A stretch of 64,000 bases of DNA from Paenibacillus hunanensis (lineage in GTDB: Bacteria > Bacillota > Bacilli > Paenibacillales > Paenibacillaceae), in the NCBI RefSeq assembly GCF_014645615.1, contig NZ_BMMB01000008.1, positions 62,001 to 126,000 of the forward strand, in the 5' to 3' direction. The notes beneath the pieces are model-generated. The model saw only the letters and a list, made by a program, of their open reading frames with translations. It was not told the DNA's origin and searched no databases. Both the position numbers and the translations under genes were made by a program. The number at the start of each line of letters is the position of its first letter. Position 1 is the first letter of the stretch. Of the stretch, positions 24,586 to 32,397 are shown piece after piece.

Positions 24586-27092
24586 GTACGACGACGGTAG
24601 CGGATGTGCATGTATTTGGTGTGCGCCATCTGTCCCCGGGCGGTGCTTACCATCTACTGCAAACGCTAGATCGTATACGTCCAACGGCTGTATTGATTGA
24701 AGGGCCAGCAGATGCGACCTCCGAAATTCGGCACCTGGTCGCAAAAGGCACCAAGCCACCGGTAGCGATTCTCGCATTTACCGATGAGCTACCGGTTCGC
24801 ACGGCAATGTGGCCACTCGCATCGTATTCGCCAGAATATCAGGCTATGCAATGGGCGGCAAAAAATGGCGCTGAAGCGGAATTTATCGATCTACCCTCCT
24901 CGATTATGATCGCCATGGATGAGCAATATGAGCATGGGGATCGACGTGACAAAAGCTTGGGAAATCCAGATAATTTGGATGCTGATGCTGATGCTGATGC
25001 TGATGCTGATGCTGATGCTGATGCAGTGACAGCAGATGTAGAGTCGACTAATTTAGCCGATCCAGAGCAAACCGAGCCTTCTAAGTTGCCAACCGAGACA
25101 GAGCAGCATCGATCTGAAGAACCGGACGGAGGACACGATGAAGGGCAAGATGATAATACGAAGCATCCACTGGATGCGATGTACGAACGCATTGCCGAGC
25201 TGTCTGGCGAGCCCGATTATGATTCCTACTGGGAACGTTATTATGAGCATCAGCTAGGTGCGGATTCGTATGCGAGCTCGATCGAGCTGTTTTCAACAGA
25301 GCTTCGTCAATGGTCAGAAGAGGATGAGCGTCCCTTTGCCAAACGTGCCTTTGCTTATCATGCGGTCAGAGAAGCGTATATGCGGCGACGTATTATGGAA
25401 ACGATGGAGGCAGGGCATGATCCTGCACGCATCGTTGTCGTATGCGGCTCGTATCATGCGTCTGCGCTGCAAATTAGCGAACATTTACCACCGATGAGTG
25501 ATGATGAACTGAAACGTCTACCCCAGCGCTCGACTCGTCTCACGCTGATGCCTTATTCCTATTATCGCCTGTCCTCATTATCTGGATATGGTGCAGGGAA
25601 TCACGCCCCGCATTATTACGAGCTAATGTGGAATATGATGCAAAAGGAAGCATTACACGAGCTTCCTCATTATTATCTATCTGGTGTAGCTCGTGAGCTA
25701 CGCGAGATGGGCACCTATCGCTCGACTGCCGAGGTCATCGAGGCTGTGCGTATGGCGCAATCGCTAGCATCGCTACGTGGTGGAACACAGCCCGTGCTGG
25801 GCGATCTACAGGATGCTGCACGTACATTGCTCGGTCAGGGCGAATTATCTGTGGTGGCTGAGCCGCTAGCGAGGCTGAATGTAGGCACATCGATCGGACA
25901 GCTTGCAGAGGGAGTAAGCCAAACGCCGATTCAGGATGACCTCAATCGGCTGCTCAAGCAATTAAAGCTTACACGCTACAAAACAGCGGTCGCAGCAGAG
26001 CTTGCGCTTGATCTGCGCGAAAATCGCCGTGCTAGCTCGGAGGCGTCTGCGTTTCTTGATCTACGACGTTCCTTTTTACTGCATCGCTTGCGTCTGTTAG
26101 GTATCGACTTTGCTAAAAAAGCCGTCACACGTCAGGATCAGGCGACCTGGGCAGAGCAATGGGTATTACAGTGGTCGCCGGAGGTTGAAATTCAGGTTAT
26201 TGAATCAACGCTGCTCGGTGAAACCGTGGAAGTTGCCGCAGGCTATCGTTTTCAACAGCGATTGGATGAATGTAGCACATTAGAAGAAGCCTCCAAGCTA
26301 ATCGCGATTGCGATTCAATGCGGTATGATCGCCCAGCTTGAGCCGGCAAGACGTGTGCTACAGCGGCTCGCTGTTGATAATCGAGATGTATTGCAGATCG
26401 CAGCCGCCGCAGGCGAGCTATCTCGTATGATCCGATATGGCGATGTGCGGCGTGTGGATACGTCTCCACTGGTACCGCTGCTGGAACAGCTCTTTTTCCG
26501 TGGCTGTCTATTCTTGACCGATAATTGCAATTGTAAGGATGAGGTTGCTACATCGATGATGGGAGCAATTCATGAGCTAAATGTGATCAGTCAGGAGCAT
26601 GACGAAGAGGTAGATGGAGCGCTCTGGCTACAGGAGCTGGGCGAGCTGATGCGGCGTGATGATCTCAACGCGCGTCTGTCAGGCTTTGCGTGTGCGGTGC
26701 TCATGGAGCGGTCTGCGATTGATCAGCAGGATATCGCTTCGGAAATGGCACGTCGTTTGTCACCGGGCGTACCAGCAGAGCTGGGAGCGGGCTGGTTCGA
26801 AGGTCTGTCCGGGCGTAATCGATATATGCTATTGTCGCGTCTGAGCTTATGGCAGCAGCTGAGCGACTATATGGATGGACTGGAAGATGAGCACTTTATG
26901 CGTGCGCTCGTATTTTTGCGTCGTGCGTTCAGTACATTTTCAGCTGCGGAAAAGTCTCAGGTGGCAGAGCTACTTGGTGAGGTATGGGGCATTCATGCTG
27001 AACAGGCAGCAGAGCTATTGACTGGTGAGCTGGAGGAAAAAGAAGAGCAGATGCTGGATGATCTGAATGAGTTTGATTTTGATGATTTTTAG
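24582..27092 (+). CDS. DUF5682 family protein
   Basis: 836 residues from GTG 24582, which overlaps the ATPase stop as GTGA and follows AAGGAGC. The frame is open to 24498, but only by overlap. Near the N-terminus GVRHLSPGGA (residues 13-22) and VLIEGP (37-42) occur. REAYMRRRI (about 263) and VVVCGSYHASAL (about 285) follow. This order recalls the TraB/Tiki/EreA-like hydrolase fold (GxxH, E, Rxxxm, GxxH), an inference. An acidic low-complexity insert with eight Asp-Ala pairs lies at residues 133-148. The large helical C-terminus is unrecognised. E. coli YehM is a probable relative. Confidence 0.82.
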   Translation: MSTTTVADVHVFGVRHLSPGGAYHLLQTLDRIRPTAVLIEGPADATSEIRHLVAKGTKPPVAILAFTDELPVRTAMWPLASYSPEYQAMQWAAKNGAEAEFIDLPSSIMIAMDEQYEHGDRRDKSLGNPDNLDADADADADADADADAVTADVESTNLADPEQTEPSKLPTETEQHRSEEPDGGHDEGQDDNTKHPLDAMYERIAELSGEPDYDSYWERYYEHQLGADSYASSIELFSTELRQWSEEDERPFAKRAFAYHAVREAYMRRRIMETMEAGHDPARIVVVCGSYHASALQISEHLPPMSDDELKRLPQRSTRLTLMPYSYYRLSSLSGYGAGNHAPHYYELMWNMMQKEALHELPHYYLSGVARELREMGTYRSTAEVIEAVRMAQSLASLRGGTQPVLGDLQDAARTLLGQGELSVVAEPLARLNVGTSIGQLAEGVSQTPIQDDLNRLLKQLKLTRYKTAVAAELALDLRENRRASSEASAFLDLRRSFLLHRLRLLGIDFAKKAVTRQDQATWAEQWVLQWSPEVEIQVIESTLLGETVEVAAGYRFQQRLDECSTLEEASKLIAIAIQCGMIAQLEPARRVLQRLAVDNRDVLQIAAAAGELSRMIRYGDVRRVDTSPLVPLLEQLFFRGCLFLTDNCNCKDEVATSMMGAIHELNVISQEHDEEVDGALWLQELGELMRRDDLNARLSGFACAVLMERSAIDQQDIASEMARRLSPGVPAELGAGWFEGLSGRNRYMLLSRLSLWQQLSDYMDGLEDEHFMRALVFLRRAFSTFSAAEKSQVAELLGEVWGIHAEQAAELLTGELEEKEEQMLDDLNEFDFDDF
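24978..25025. repeat. Hexanucleotide microsatellite GATGCT inside the DUF5682 gene
   Basis: Seven perfect GATGCT units and a GATGCA unit (48 bp) encode eight Asp-Ala pairs. Copy-number change would lengthen or shorten the protein without shifting its frame. Confidence 0.95.
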
Positions 27093-27222
27093 GCAGGATG
27101 AACACAACAAGTTCGCATTTGTAAATATATAGTGTACACGCTCTAAAACTATGCACGTATACATTTATCCGCCTAAAGCATAACTGCTTACGAATGCTAA
27201 ACGGAAAGGAGTTGAACACATC

Positions 27223-28686
27223 GTGAAACGAATCGGTCATACAGCAGCTGTAGAGAGTCAATTGATCCAGCCTCGATTATCAGAGGATGATGGAACAGTT
27301 GCTGGGTCATCAGGCGAGCCTATATCTACACAGGCATCGTTCGCATCACCCAAATCTAGCGCATCATCGGAATCTACCGCACCGCCTGAATCTAGCGCAT
27401 CACTGGATTCCCCTGTATCACCCCCGTCAGGGTCATCTCAGAACTCCACTATGGTTCCAACTGAAGTAGCCACAAAACGATTGGCTCGCTGGCGCTTGAT
27501 TCTGGGCACGGCGGCTGAAGAGGAGTTGAATACATTACGGCAATGTGTATCACCGGATAACCCTTTATTGTCTGGTGATGAACGTGTGATGGATGCAGCA
27601 CTGGCGGCTATTTATGATGAGACAGGCGGCACAGTTGCAGCTGGGCAGTCCAATAGCTCGCATACGACGTCCAGAGGAGCAGGTAGTGGTGCTTCGGCTC
27701 CAGTATTATCACGCTGGCTTGGCGATGTGCGGACATTTTTCCCGGACGATGTTGTATCGATTATTCAGCAGGATGCGATGGAGCGTAAAGGCTGGAAGCA
27801 GCTTTTATTTGAGCCTGAGGTGCTTGCGCATGTGAAGCCTGATATTGCAATGGTCGGTACATTGATGGCGCTCAAGGGCAAAATTCCGGAGCGAACGAAG
27901 GAAACGGCACGTCAGCTGATCGGTGCGGTCGTAGAGGATTTGAAAAAACGGATGGAGAGTAATCTGCGACGTGCAGTGACGGGTGCGCTGAATCGTCGCC
28001 AGCATTCTCCTTTACCTTCGCTGAGTGGGATTGACTGGAAACGCACAATCCAGCGTAATCTGAAGCATTATGATGTAGAGCATAAACGGATCATTCCTGA
28101 AAAGTTTTATTATTTTGACCGTGCGCAGCGTAGTAACGAGTGGAAGGTCATTATCGATATTGACCAGAGTGGCTCGATGGCGGATTCGATCATCTGGGCA
28201 TCGGTCGTCGCGGCGATCTTTGCCAGCCTGCCATCACTGGATACGCGGGTCGTTGCCTTTGATACATCGGTCGTCGACCTGACGGAGCAATGCAATAATG
28301 ATCCAGTCGATATGCTGTTTGGTATTCAGCTAGGCGGTGGTACAGATATCGACAAATCCGTTTCCTATTGCCAGCAATTCATTGAAGAACCGAAGAAAAC
28401 ATTGTTTATTCTGATCTCTGATCTGTACGAAGGTGGCAATCAGAGTCGGCTTGTACGGCGGATGCGCGAAATGCGCGAATCCGGTGTGAAAACGCTCTGT
28501 CTGCTGGCGCTATCGGATGATGGAAAGCCCTTCTACGATGCCAATATAGCGAAGCGTTTTACCCGTGATGGAACGCCAAGCTTTGCCTGCACGCCGAATC
28601 TTTTACCCGCGCTAGTAGAGGGGGCACTGAAAAATCAGAACCTGTCGGAGCTCGTGCAGCGTCTTGGCGTGAAGCTTGACAGCTAA
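27223..28686 (+). CDS. VWA domain protein, partner of the MoxR ATPase
   Basis: 487 residues, GTG start after AAAGGAG. The N-terminus is a Ser/Ala/Pro-rich low-complexity region (residues about 20-85). The C-terminal VWA domain has an intact metal-ion-dependent adhesion site: DIDQSGSMADS at about residue 311, a GGGTDID loop, and ISDLYEGG. The layout matches the VWA partners of MoxR ATPases and E. coli YehP. It follows DUF5682 by 130 bases without a terminator. It is probably the substrate-binding arm of the five-protein system. Confidence 0.9.
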   Translation: MKRIGHTAAVESQLIQPRLSEDDGTVAGSSGEPISTQASFASPKSSASSESTAPPESSASLDSPVSPPSGSSQNSTMVPTEVATKRLARWRLILGTAAEEELNTLRQCVSPDNPLLSGDERVMDAALAAIYDETGGTVAAGQSNSSHTTSRGAGSGASAPVLSRWLGDVRTFFPDDVVSIIQQDAMERKGWKQLLFEPEVLAHVKPDIAMVGTLMALKGKIPERTKETARQLIGAVVEDLKKRMESNLRRAVTGALNRRQHSPLPSLSGIDWKRTIQRNLKHYDVEHKRIIPEKFYYFDRAQRSNEWKVIIDIDQSGSMADSIIWASVVAAIFASLPSLDTRVVAFDTSVVDLTEQCNNDPVDMLFGIQLGGGTDIDKSVSYCQQFIEEPKKTLFILISDLYEGGNQSRLVRRMREMRESGVKTLCLLALSDDGKPFYDANIAKRFTRDGTPSFACTPNLLPALVEGALKNQNLSELVQRLGVKLDS

Positions 28687-28813
28687 GCTCCTTTTGTTTA
28701 CGAATGCTCCAAATCGTGTAACCAATGGGTAGAGCTGCTTTTCGAGGAATGATCGGTTCCCGGCAAAGCGCAGCATGAAACTACACTTTGGAAACGATGA
28801 AGGAGGCAGCATT

Positions 28814-29599
28814 ATGTACCCGGATCTGGCAGGCAAAACGGTAGTAATTACAGGCGCAGCAACTGGTATCGGTCAGGCGATTGCGCTTCGTTTTGGACAG
28901 GAAAAAGCAAATGTGGTCATTAATTATCATAGTAACCATGATGGTGTAGAAGAGACGATTGCCAAGATTAAGGAAGCTGGAGGTCAAGCGATCGATGTGC
29001 AGGGAGATATGTCGAATGAAGAGGATGCACAGCGCATCGTTCAGACGGCACATGATACCTTTGGCAGCATGGATATTATGATCAATAATGCAGGGATGGA
29101 AAATGAAGTGCCTTCTCATGAGCTGTCTTTGGACGATTGGAATAAGGTTATCAATGTGAATCTGACCGGTGCCTTTCTCGGTAGCCGTGAGGCGCTTCGG
29201 TATATGCTGAAGCATCAGATTAAGGGCAACATTATCAATATGTCGAGTGTGCATGAGATTATTCCGTGGCCGCACTTTGTGCATTACACTGCCAGTAAGG
29301 GCGGTGTGAAAATGATGACGCAAACGCTGGCGATGGAATATGCACCGCATGGCATACGAGTGAACGGTATCGCACCAGGCGCGATCAATACCCCGATTAA
29401 TGCGGAGAAGTTCGAAGATCCGGAGAAAAAGGAAGCGGTGACCAAGCTGATTCCGATGGGCTATATCGGTGAACCAGAAGAGATCGCTGCTGTCGCTGTA
29501 TGGCTGGCATCCTCCGAAGCAAGCTATGTGACCGGGATTACATTGTTTGCGGATGGCGGCATGACGAAGTATCCTTCCTTCCAGGGCGGAAACGGCTAA
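28814..29599 (+). CDS. gdh: Glucose 1-dehydrogenase-like short-chain dehydrogenase
   Basis: 261 residues from the ATG at 28814 (AAGGAGGC upstream), exactly the usual Gdh length. TGAATGIGQAIA is the nucleotide-binding glycine motif, NNAG follows, and the catalytic Ser/Tyr/Lys are in SSVHEIIPWPHFVHYTASKGG. IAPGAINTPIN and the FADGGMTKYPSFQGG end match the Bacillus glucose dehydrogenase family, which oxidises beta-D-glucose with NAD(P). Other sugars are possible. It is followed after 18 bases by a hypothetical gene, probably on the same mRNA. Confidence 0.88.
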   Translation: MYPDLAGKTVVITGAATGIGQAIALRFGQEKANVVINYHSNHDGVEETIAKIKEAGGQAIDVQGDMSNEEDAQRIVQTAHDTFGSMDIMINNAGMENEVPSHELSLDDWNKVINVNLTGAFLGSREALRYMLKHQIKGNIINMSSVHEIIPWPHFVHYTASKGGVKMMTQTLAMEYAPHGIRVNGIAPGAINTPINAEKFEDPEKKEAVTKLIPMGYIGEPEEIAAVAVWLASSEASYVTGITLFADGGMTKYPSFQGGNG

Positions 29600-29617
29600 A
29601 TCGGAGGTGCGATCATC

Positions 29618-30385
29618 ATGAAGCATGAAGTCGATGTGCAGGATAAGAGTACAGCGCAGGAGCAGCCATCGATTCACTGGTATCCCGATCCAGACGAGGT
29701 ACTGGACAATCCAGCGCTCTCCTGTTATTTTCTACCGCTCGTCTCCTTTGATCATGAGCATCTGCAAAATGGGCAGATGTACCGGATTCACCTATTCGGT
29801 ATAGAGGGATTACCGTGTGTTGCACCCGATCGGTATGGTGAGCCACATGTATGGGGCTTTGCCTATAATGATGGCAAATATCGCTGGCTCGGCGATACCG
29901 CTGTATTCGGTGGTATGAATGTGCCTGAAGTCTATGCGTGGCTATTGCAGGACTTTGACCGCAACTGTGAATATTATATGCATGAGCAGATGAGTGCAGA
30001 CGATTACGTCACAGGTGCGCAGACCGCGCTTGCGAGTATTGCGAACTTTGATGCTCGTGCCTATGCACATAGCGTATACAGCTACATGTACACACGTATT
30101 CATTACCAGCGAACAGGGCAATTTCGGCATATGGACGAGCTGACCGGTCAGCGACCAGCAAGCATGGGACTTCGCTCAGCGCGCTGGCTTTTAGATCATC
30201 TGGAGGCACAGCAGCTGGGTAGCTCGGTACTGGCTGGTTTGACTACAGTGGAGCGTAATCGCTATGAGCTGGAGGCGTCGATGATTGTAGGTGGAGCGGA
30301 ACGGTTTCATTTTATGGATAGCAGTCAGGGTGCGGTAGTAGCTGCACTTGATACCGAACGCCAGCATGTCTATCTGTTGCAATAA
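29618..30385 (+). CDS. Hypothetical protein, 255 residues
   Basis: Not recognised. It starts at ATG after GGAGGTG, 18 bases after gdh, so the two are probably co-transcribed. It has no signal peptide or clear membrane segment and is rich in Tyr, Trp and His (YPDPDEVL, EPHVWGFAYNDGKYRWLGDTAVFGGMNVPEVYAWLLQDF). The end DSSQGAVVAALDTERQHVYLLQ looks beta-stranded. Codon use resembles its neighbours, so it is a real gene. Confidence 0.7.
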   Translation: MKHEVDVQDKSTAQEQPSIHWYPDPDEVLDNPALSCYFLPLVSFDHEHLQNGQMYRIHLFGIEGLPCVAPDRYGEPHVWGFAYNDGKYRWLGDTAVFGGMNVPEVYAWLLQDFDRNCEYYMHEQMSADDYVTGAQTALASIANFDARAYAHSVYSYMYTRIHYQRTGQFRHMDELTGQRPASMGLRSARWLLDHLEAQQLGSSVLAGLTTVERNRYELEASMIVGGAERFHFMDSSQGAVVAALDTERQHVYLLQ

Positions 30386-30448
30386 AAGCATGAACAAAGG
30401 ATAGAGTTGCCTTCATGATTATGCTATGATGATGCTGAGGTGAGTGCA

Positions 30449-30658
30449 TTGACGACAGAACAAAATCAACCATCGTCCACTGAGGAAGCAAGTCAGTCCA
30501 AAAAGCTGAGTCAGGCTGAAGCAGCCAAGCGTCTGCTGGCACAAAAGAAGCAAAACCAGGGTAAAGGTGCAGGTGGTCTACAATCGACAGGTACGAAAAA
30601 GATGACCAGCCAGATGACCAAAAAAGTAAACAATCAACGCAAAAAGATGGGGACGTAA
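30449..30658 (+). CDS. Small basic hypothetical protein, 69 residues
   Basis: TTG 30449 is used because GAGGTGAG lies 5-11 bases upstream; a GTG at 30440 in the same frame would sit inside that site. The product is hydrophilic and strongly basic (KLSQAEAAKRLLAQKKQNQGKG, KKMTSQMTKKVNNQRKKMGT), likely disordered or nucleic-acid binding. A terminator follows. Function unknown. Confidence 0.6.
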   Translation: MTTEQNQPSSTEEASQSKKLSQAEAAKRLLAQKKQNQGKGAGGLQSTGTKKMTSQMTKKVNNQRKKMGT

Positions 30659-30725
30659 TTGCTCATTCCATTCTGCGTTTGCCGAATATCGTATTCGGAT
30701 AAGCTGTACACATAAGGCAGTACAC

Positions 30726-30768
30726 AAAGACCCTTTGCAGCGCTCACTGGAGCCGAAAGGGTCTTTTT
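30726..30768 (+). terminator. Terminator after the small basic protein gene
   Basis: AAAGACCCTTT pairs with AAAGGGTCTTT across a CAGCGCTCACTGGAGCCG loop, followed by TTTTT. Confidence 0.88.
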
Positions 30769-30916
30769 ATCTGTTTACCTGTGTTGTCATGACTGTTATG
30801 TTTGTTATATTTGCCATGGCGAAAAGGTGATTTTATCTATGTAGCAATGTCATCATGGTATGATGATACGAGGGGCTACACTACACAATGAACACGAAAG
30901 CAGGGGACGCTAGCGT

Positions 30917-31543
30917 ATGAAAAATATACTGGTTACGGGCTACCGGGCGCATGAGCTGAATATTTTCAACCAGAAGCATGAAGGTATCCCATATATCCGG
31001 CAGGCGATTCGTAGCAAGCTGGTTCCGCTGCTGGAGGAAGGCCTGGAATGGGTGATCACGCCGGGACAATACGGTGTCGATCTGTGGGCATGTGAGGAAG
31101 CGATCGAGCTGAAAAAGGACTATCCGCAATTACGGATTTCGATCCTATCTGCATTTGCCAGCCCAGAGGAACGCTGGAGCGATGATAAGAAGGAATATTA
31201 TGAGGGCATTTTGAAGCAGATTGATTTTCATGGTGTGGTGAGTAATCGTCCATATGAAGGCATCTGGCAATTCAAAGCACGGGACGAGCTATTATTTCGT
31301 AAAACCGATGGTCTTATTCTGGTATACGATGAGGATGCAGGGGAAGGAAGTCCGCGCTTTTTCAAGCAGGAAGCACTACGCAGACAGCAGGAAAATGGAT
31401 ACCGCTATATTAGTATCAGCTCTGAGGATATTCAAAGCCTTGCGGATGAGCAACGAATGGAGCAGCAATTTGATGAGCCGGAGCAGAATGCTGAATATAG
31501 TGGGGAAGGCTTTACCGATGAGATGGTGAGCAAGGAGGAATAG
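30917..31543 (+). CDS. YpsA-like SLOG (DUF1273) family protein
   Basis: 208 residues. The start MKNILVTGYRAHELNIF, then EWVITPGQYGVDLWACEEAIELK, and RDELLFRKTDGLILVYDEDAGEGSPRFF, match the DUF1273/YpsA group of the SLOG Rossmann superfamily, which binds nucleotide-like ligands. In Firmicutes YpsA is linked to cell division and stress. The tail from about residue 180 is acidic and variable. It precedes the DUF523 gene by 2 bases, so the two form an operon. Confidence 0.85.
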   Translation: MKNILVTGYRAHELNIFNQKHEGIPYIRQAIRSKLVPLLEEGLEWVITPGQYGVDLWACEEAIELKKDYPQLRISILSAFASPEERWSDDKKEYYEGILKQIDFHGVVSNRPYEGIWQFKARDELLFRKTDGLILVYDEDAGEGSPRFFKQEALRRQQENGYRYISISSEDIQSLADEQRMEQQFDEPEQNAEYSGEGFTDEMVSKEE

Positions 31544-31545
31544 AA

Positions 31546-32019
31546 ATGATCGGAATTAGTGCATGTCTGATCGGTACACCTTGTCGATATGATGGAGGCA
31601 GCAATCTAGTTCAGGCGCTGGAAGAATTGCTATCTACCGGACAGGCTGTCGTCTTTTGCCCGGAGGTGCTTGGCGGTCTGTCCACACCACGCGAGCCAGC
31701 TGAGATCGTAGGCGGAACCGCAGACGATGTATGGGCAGGAATAGCACGCGTTGTGACGACTACGGGTGTCGAGGTGACCGAAGCATTCAAGCAAGGCGCC
31801 TATATCGCACTGGAACAAGCACAGCAAGCGGGTGTAACTGTAGCTGTGCTGAAAGCGAATAGTCCTTCCTGTGGCAGTTGGATGGTGTACGATGGTACCT
31901 TTAGCGGAAATAAGATCAATGGAGCGGGTTTAACAGCAGCACTATTTCGTCGCCATGGCATACGTGTGCTGGATGAAGGTGAGCTTGCTTTGGAGCCGAC
32001 ACTTTTAGCTGGAAGCTAA
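31546..32019 (+). CDS. DUF523 family protein
   Basis: 157 residues: MIGISACLIGTPCRYDGGSN, VVFCPEVLGGLSTPREPAEI and VLKANSPSCGSWMVYDGTFSG are the DUF523 signatures, with conserved cysteines (Cys7, Cys12, Cys39 and the SPSCG cysteine) suggesting metal or Fe-S binding. Function is unproven. ATG follows AAGGAGG, placed at the end of the SLOG gene, so translation is probably coupled. Confidence 0.88.
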   Translation: MIGISACLIGTPCRYDGGSNLVQALEELLSTGQAVVFCPEVLGGLSTPREPAEIVGGTADDVWAGIARVVTTTGVEVTEAFKQGAYIALEQAQQAGVTVAVLKANSPSCGSWMVYDGTFSGNKINGAGLTAALFRRHGIRVLDEGELALEPTLLAGS

Positions 32020-32097
32020 CACAAACGGGTGTACTATTGCGCGTCTGTAACGCCTCCTATCAATAGTCACGATTTGTTCAATTTTAAAATAAACAGG

Positions 32098-32130
32098 GAC
32101 AGAGGCAGAAATGGGCTCTGTCTTTTATTT
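32098..32130 (+). terminator. Terminator after DUF523
   Basis: GACAGAG and CTCTGTC form the stem, followed by TTTTATTTT. Confidence 0.8.
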
Positions 32131-32184
32131 TCGTTGTTATATGAATTTACAAGGTGAAAACATAACTAAAAGTGGAAAAGTAAG

Positions 32185-32233
32185 GTGATCTAGATCACAT
32201 CCCCTCCCATTGTGCAGCAGTATACTAAACATA
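32185..32233 (+). promoter_or_regulatory. Class II FNR/CRP-type promoter of nirB-nirD
   Basis: The perfect palindrome GTGATCTAGATCAC (32185-32198) fits the TGTGA-N6-TCACA pattern in all but one base. A -10 element TATACT lies at 32221-32226, placing the start near 32233. The palindrome centre is then at -41.5, the exact class II activator position. No -35 hexamer is visible, as expected for an activator-dependent promoter. A leader of about 165 nt follows. Confidence 0.7.
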
Positions 32234-32397
32234 TAAAAAGCTCCAATTTTAGATATTAAAGATTGTGAAATATATAACGTAGTTATGGGATATTTATAGA
32301 TGCTTCGACGCTTTGAACACAGAATGAACCACATTACAGAACAAGCCACAATGTAGATCAATTACAACACCACTATAAACGCAATGGGGGAATTGCA

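Noticed and set aside
28781..29677. Minus-strand 298-residue ORF opposite gdh
   Set aside because: Long, but its Cys/His-rich sequence is the usual reverse-strand artefact of a real dehydrogenase gene.
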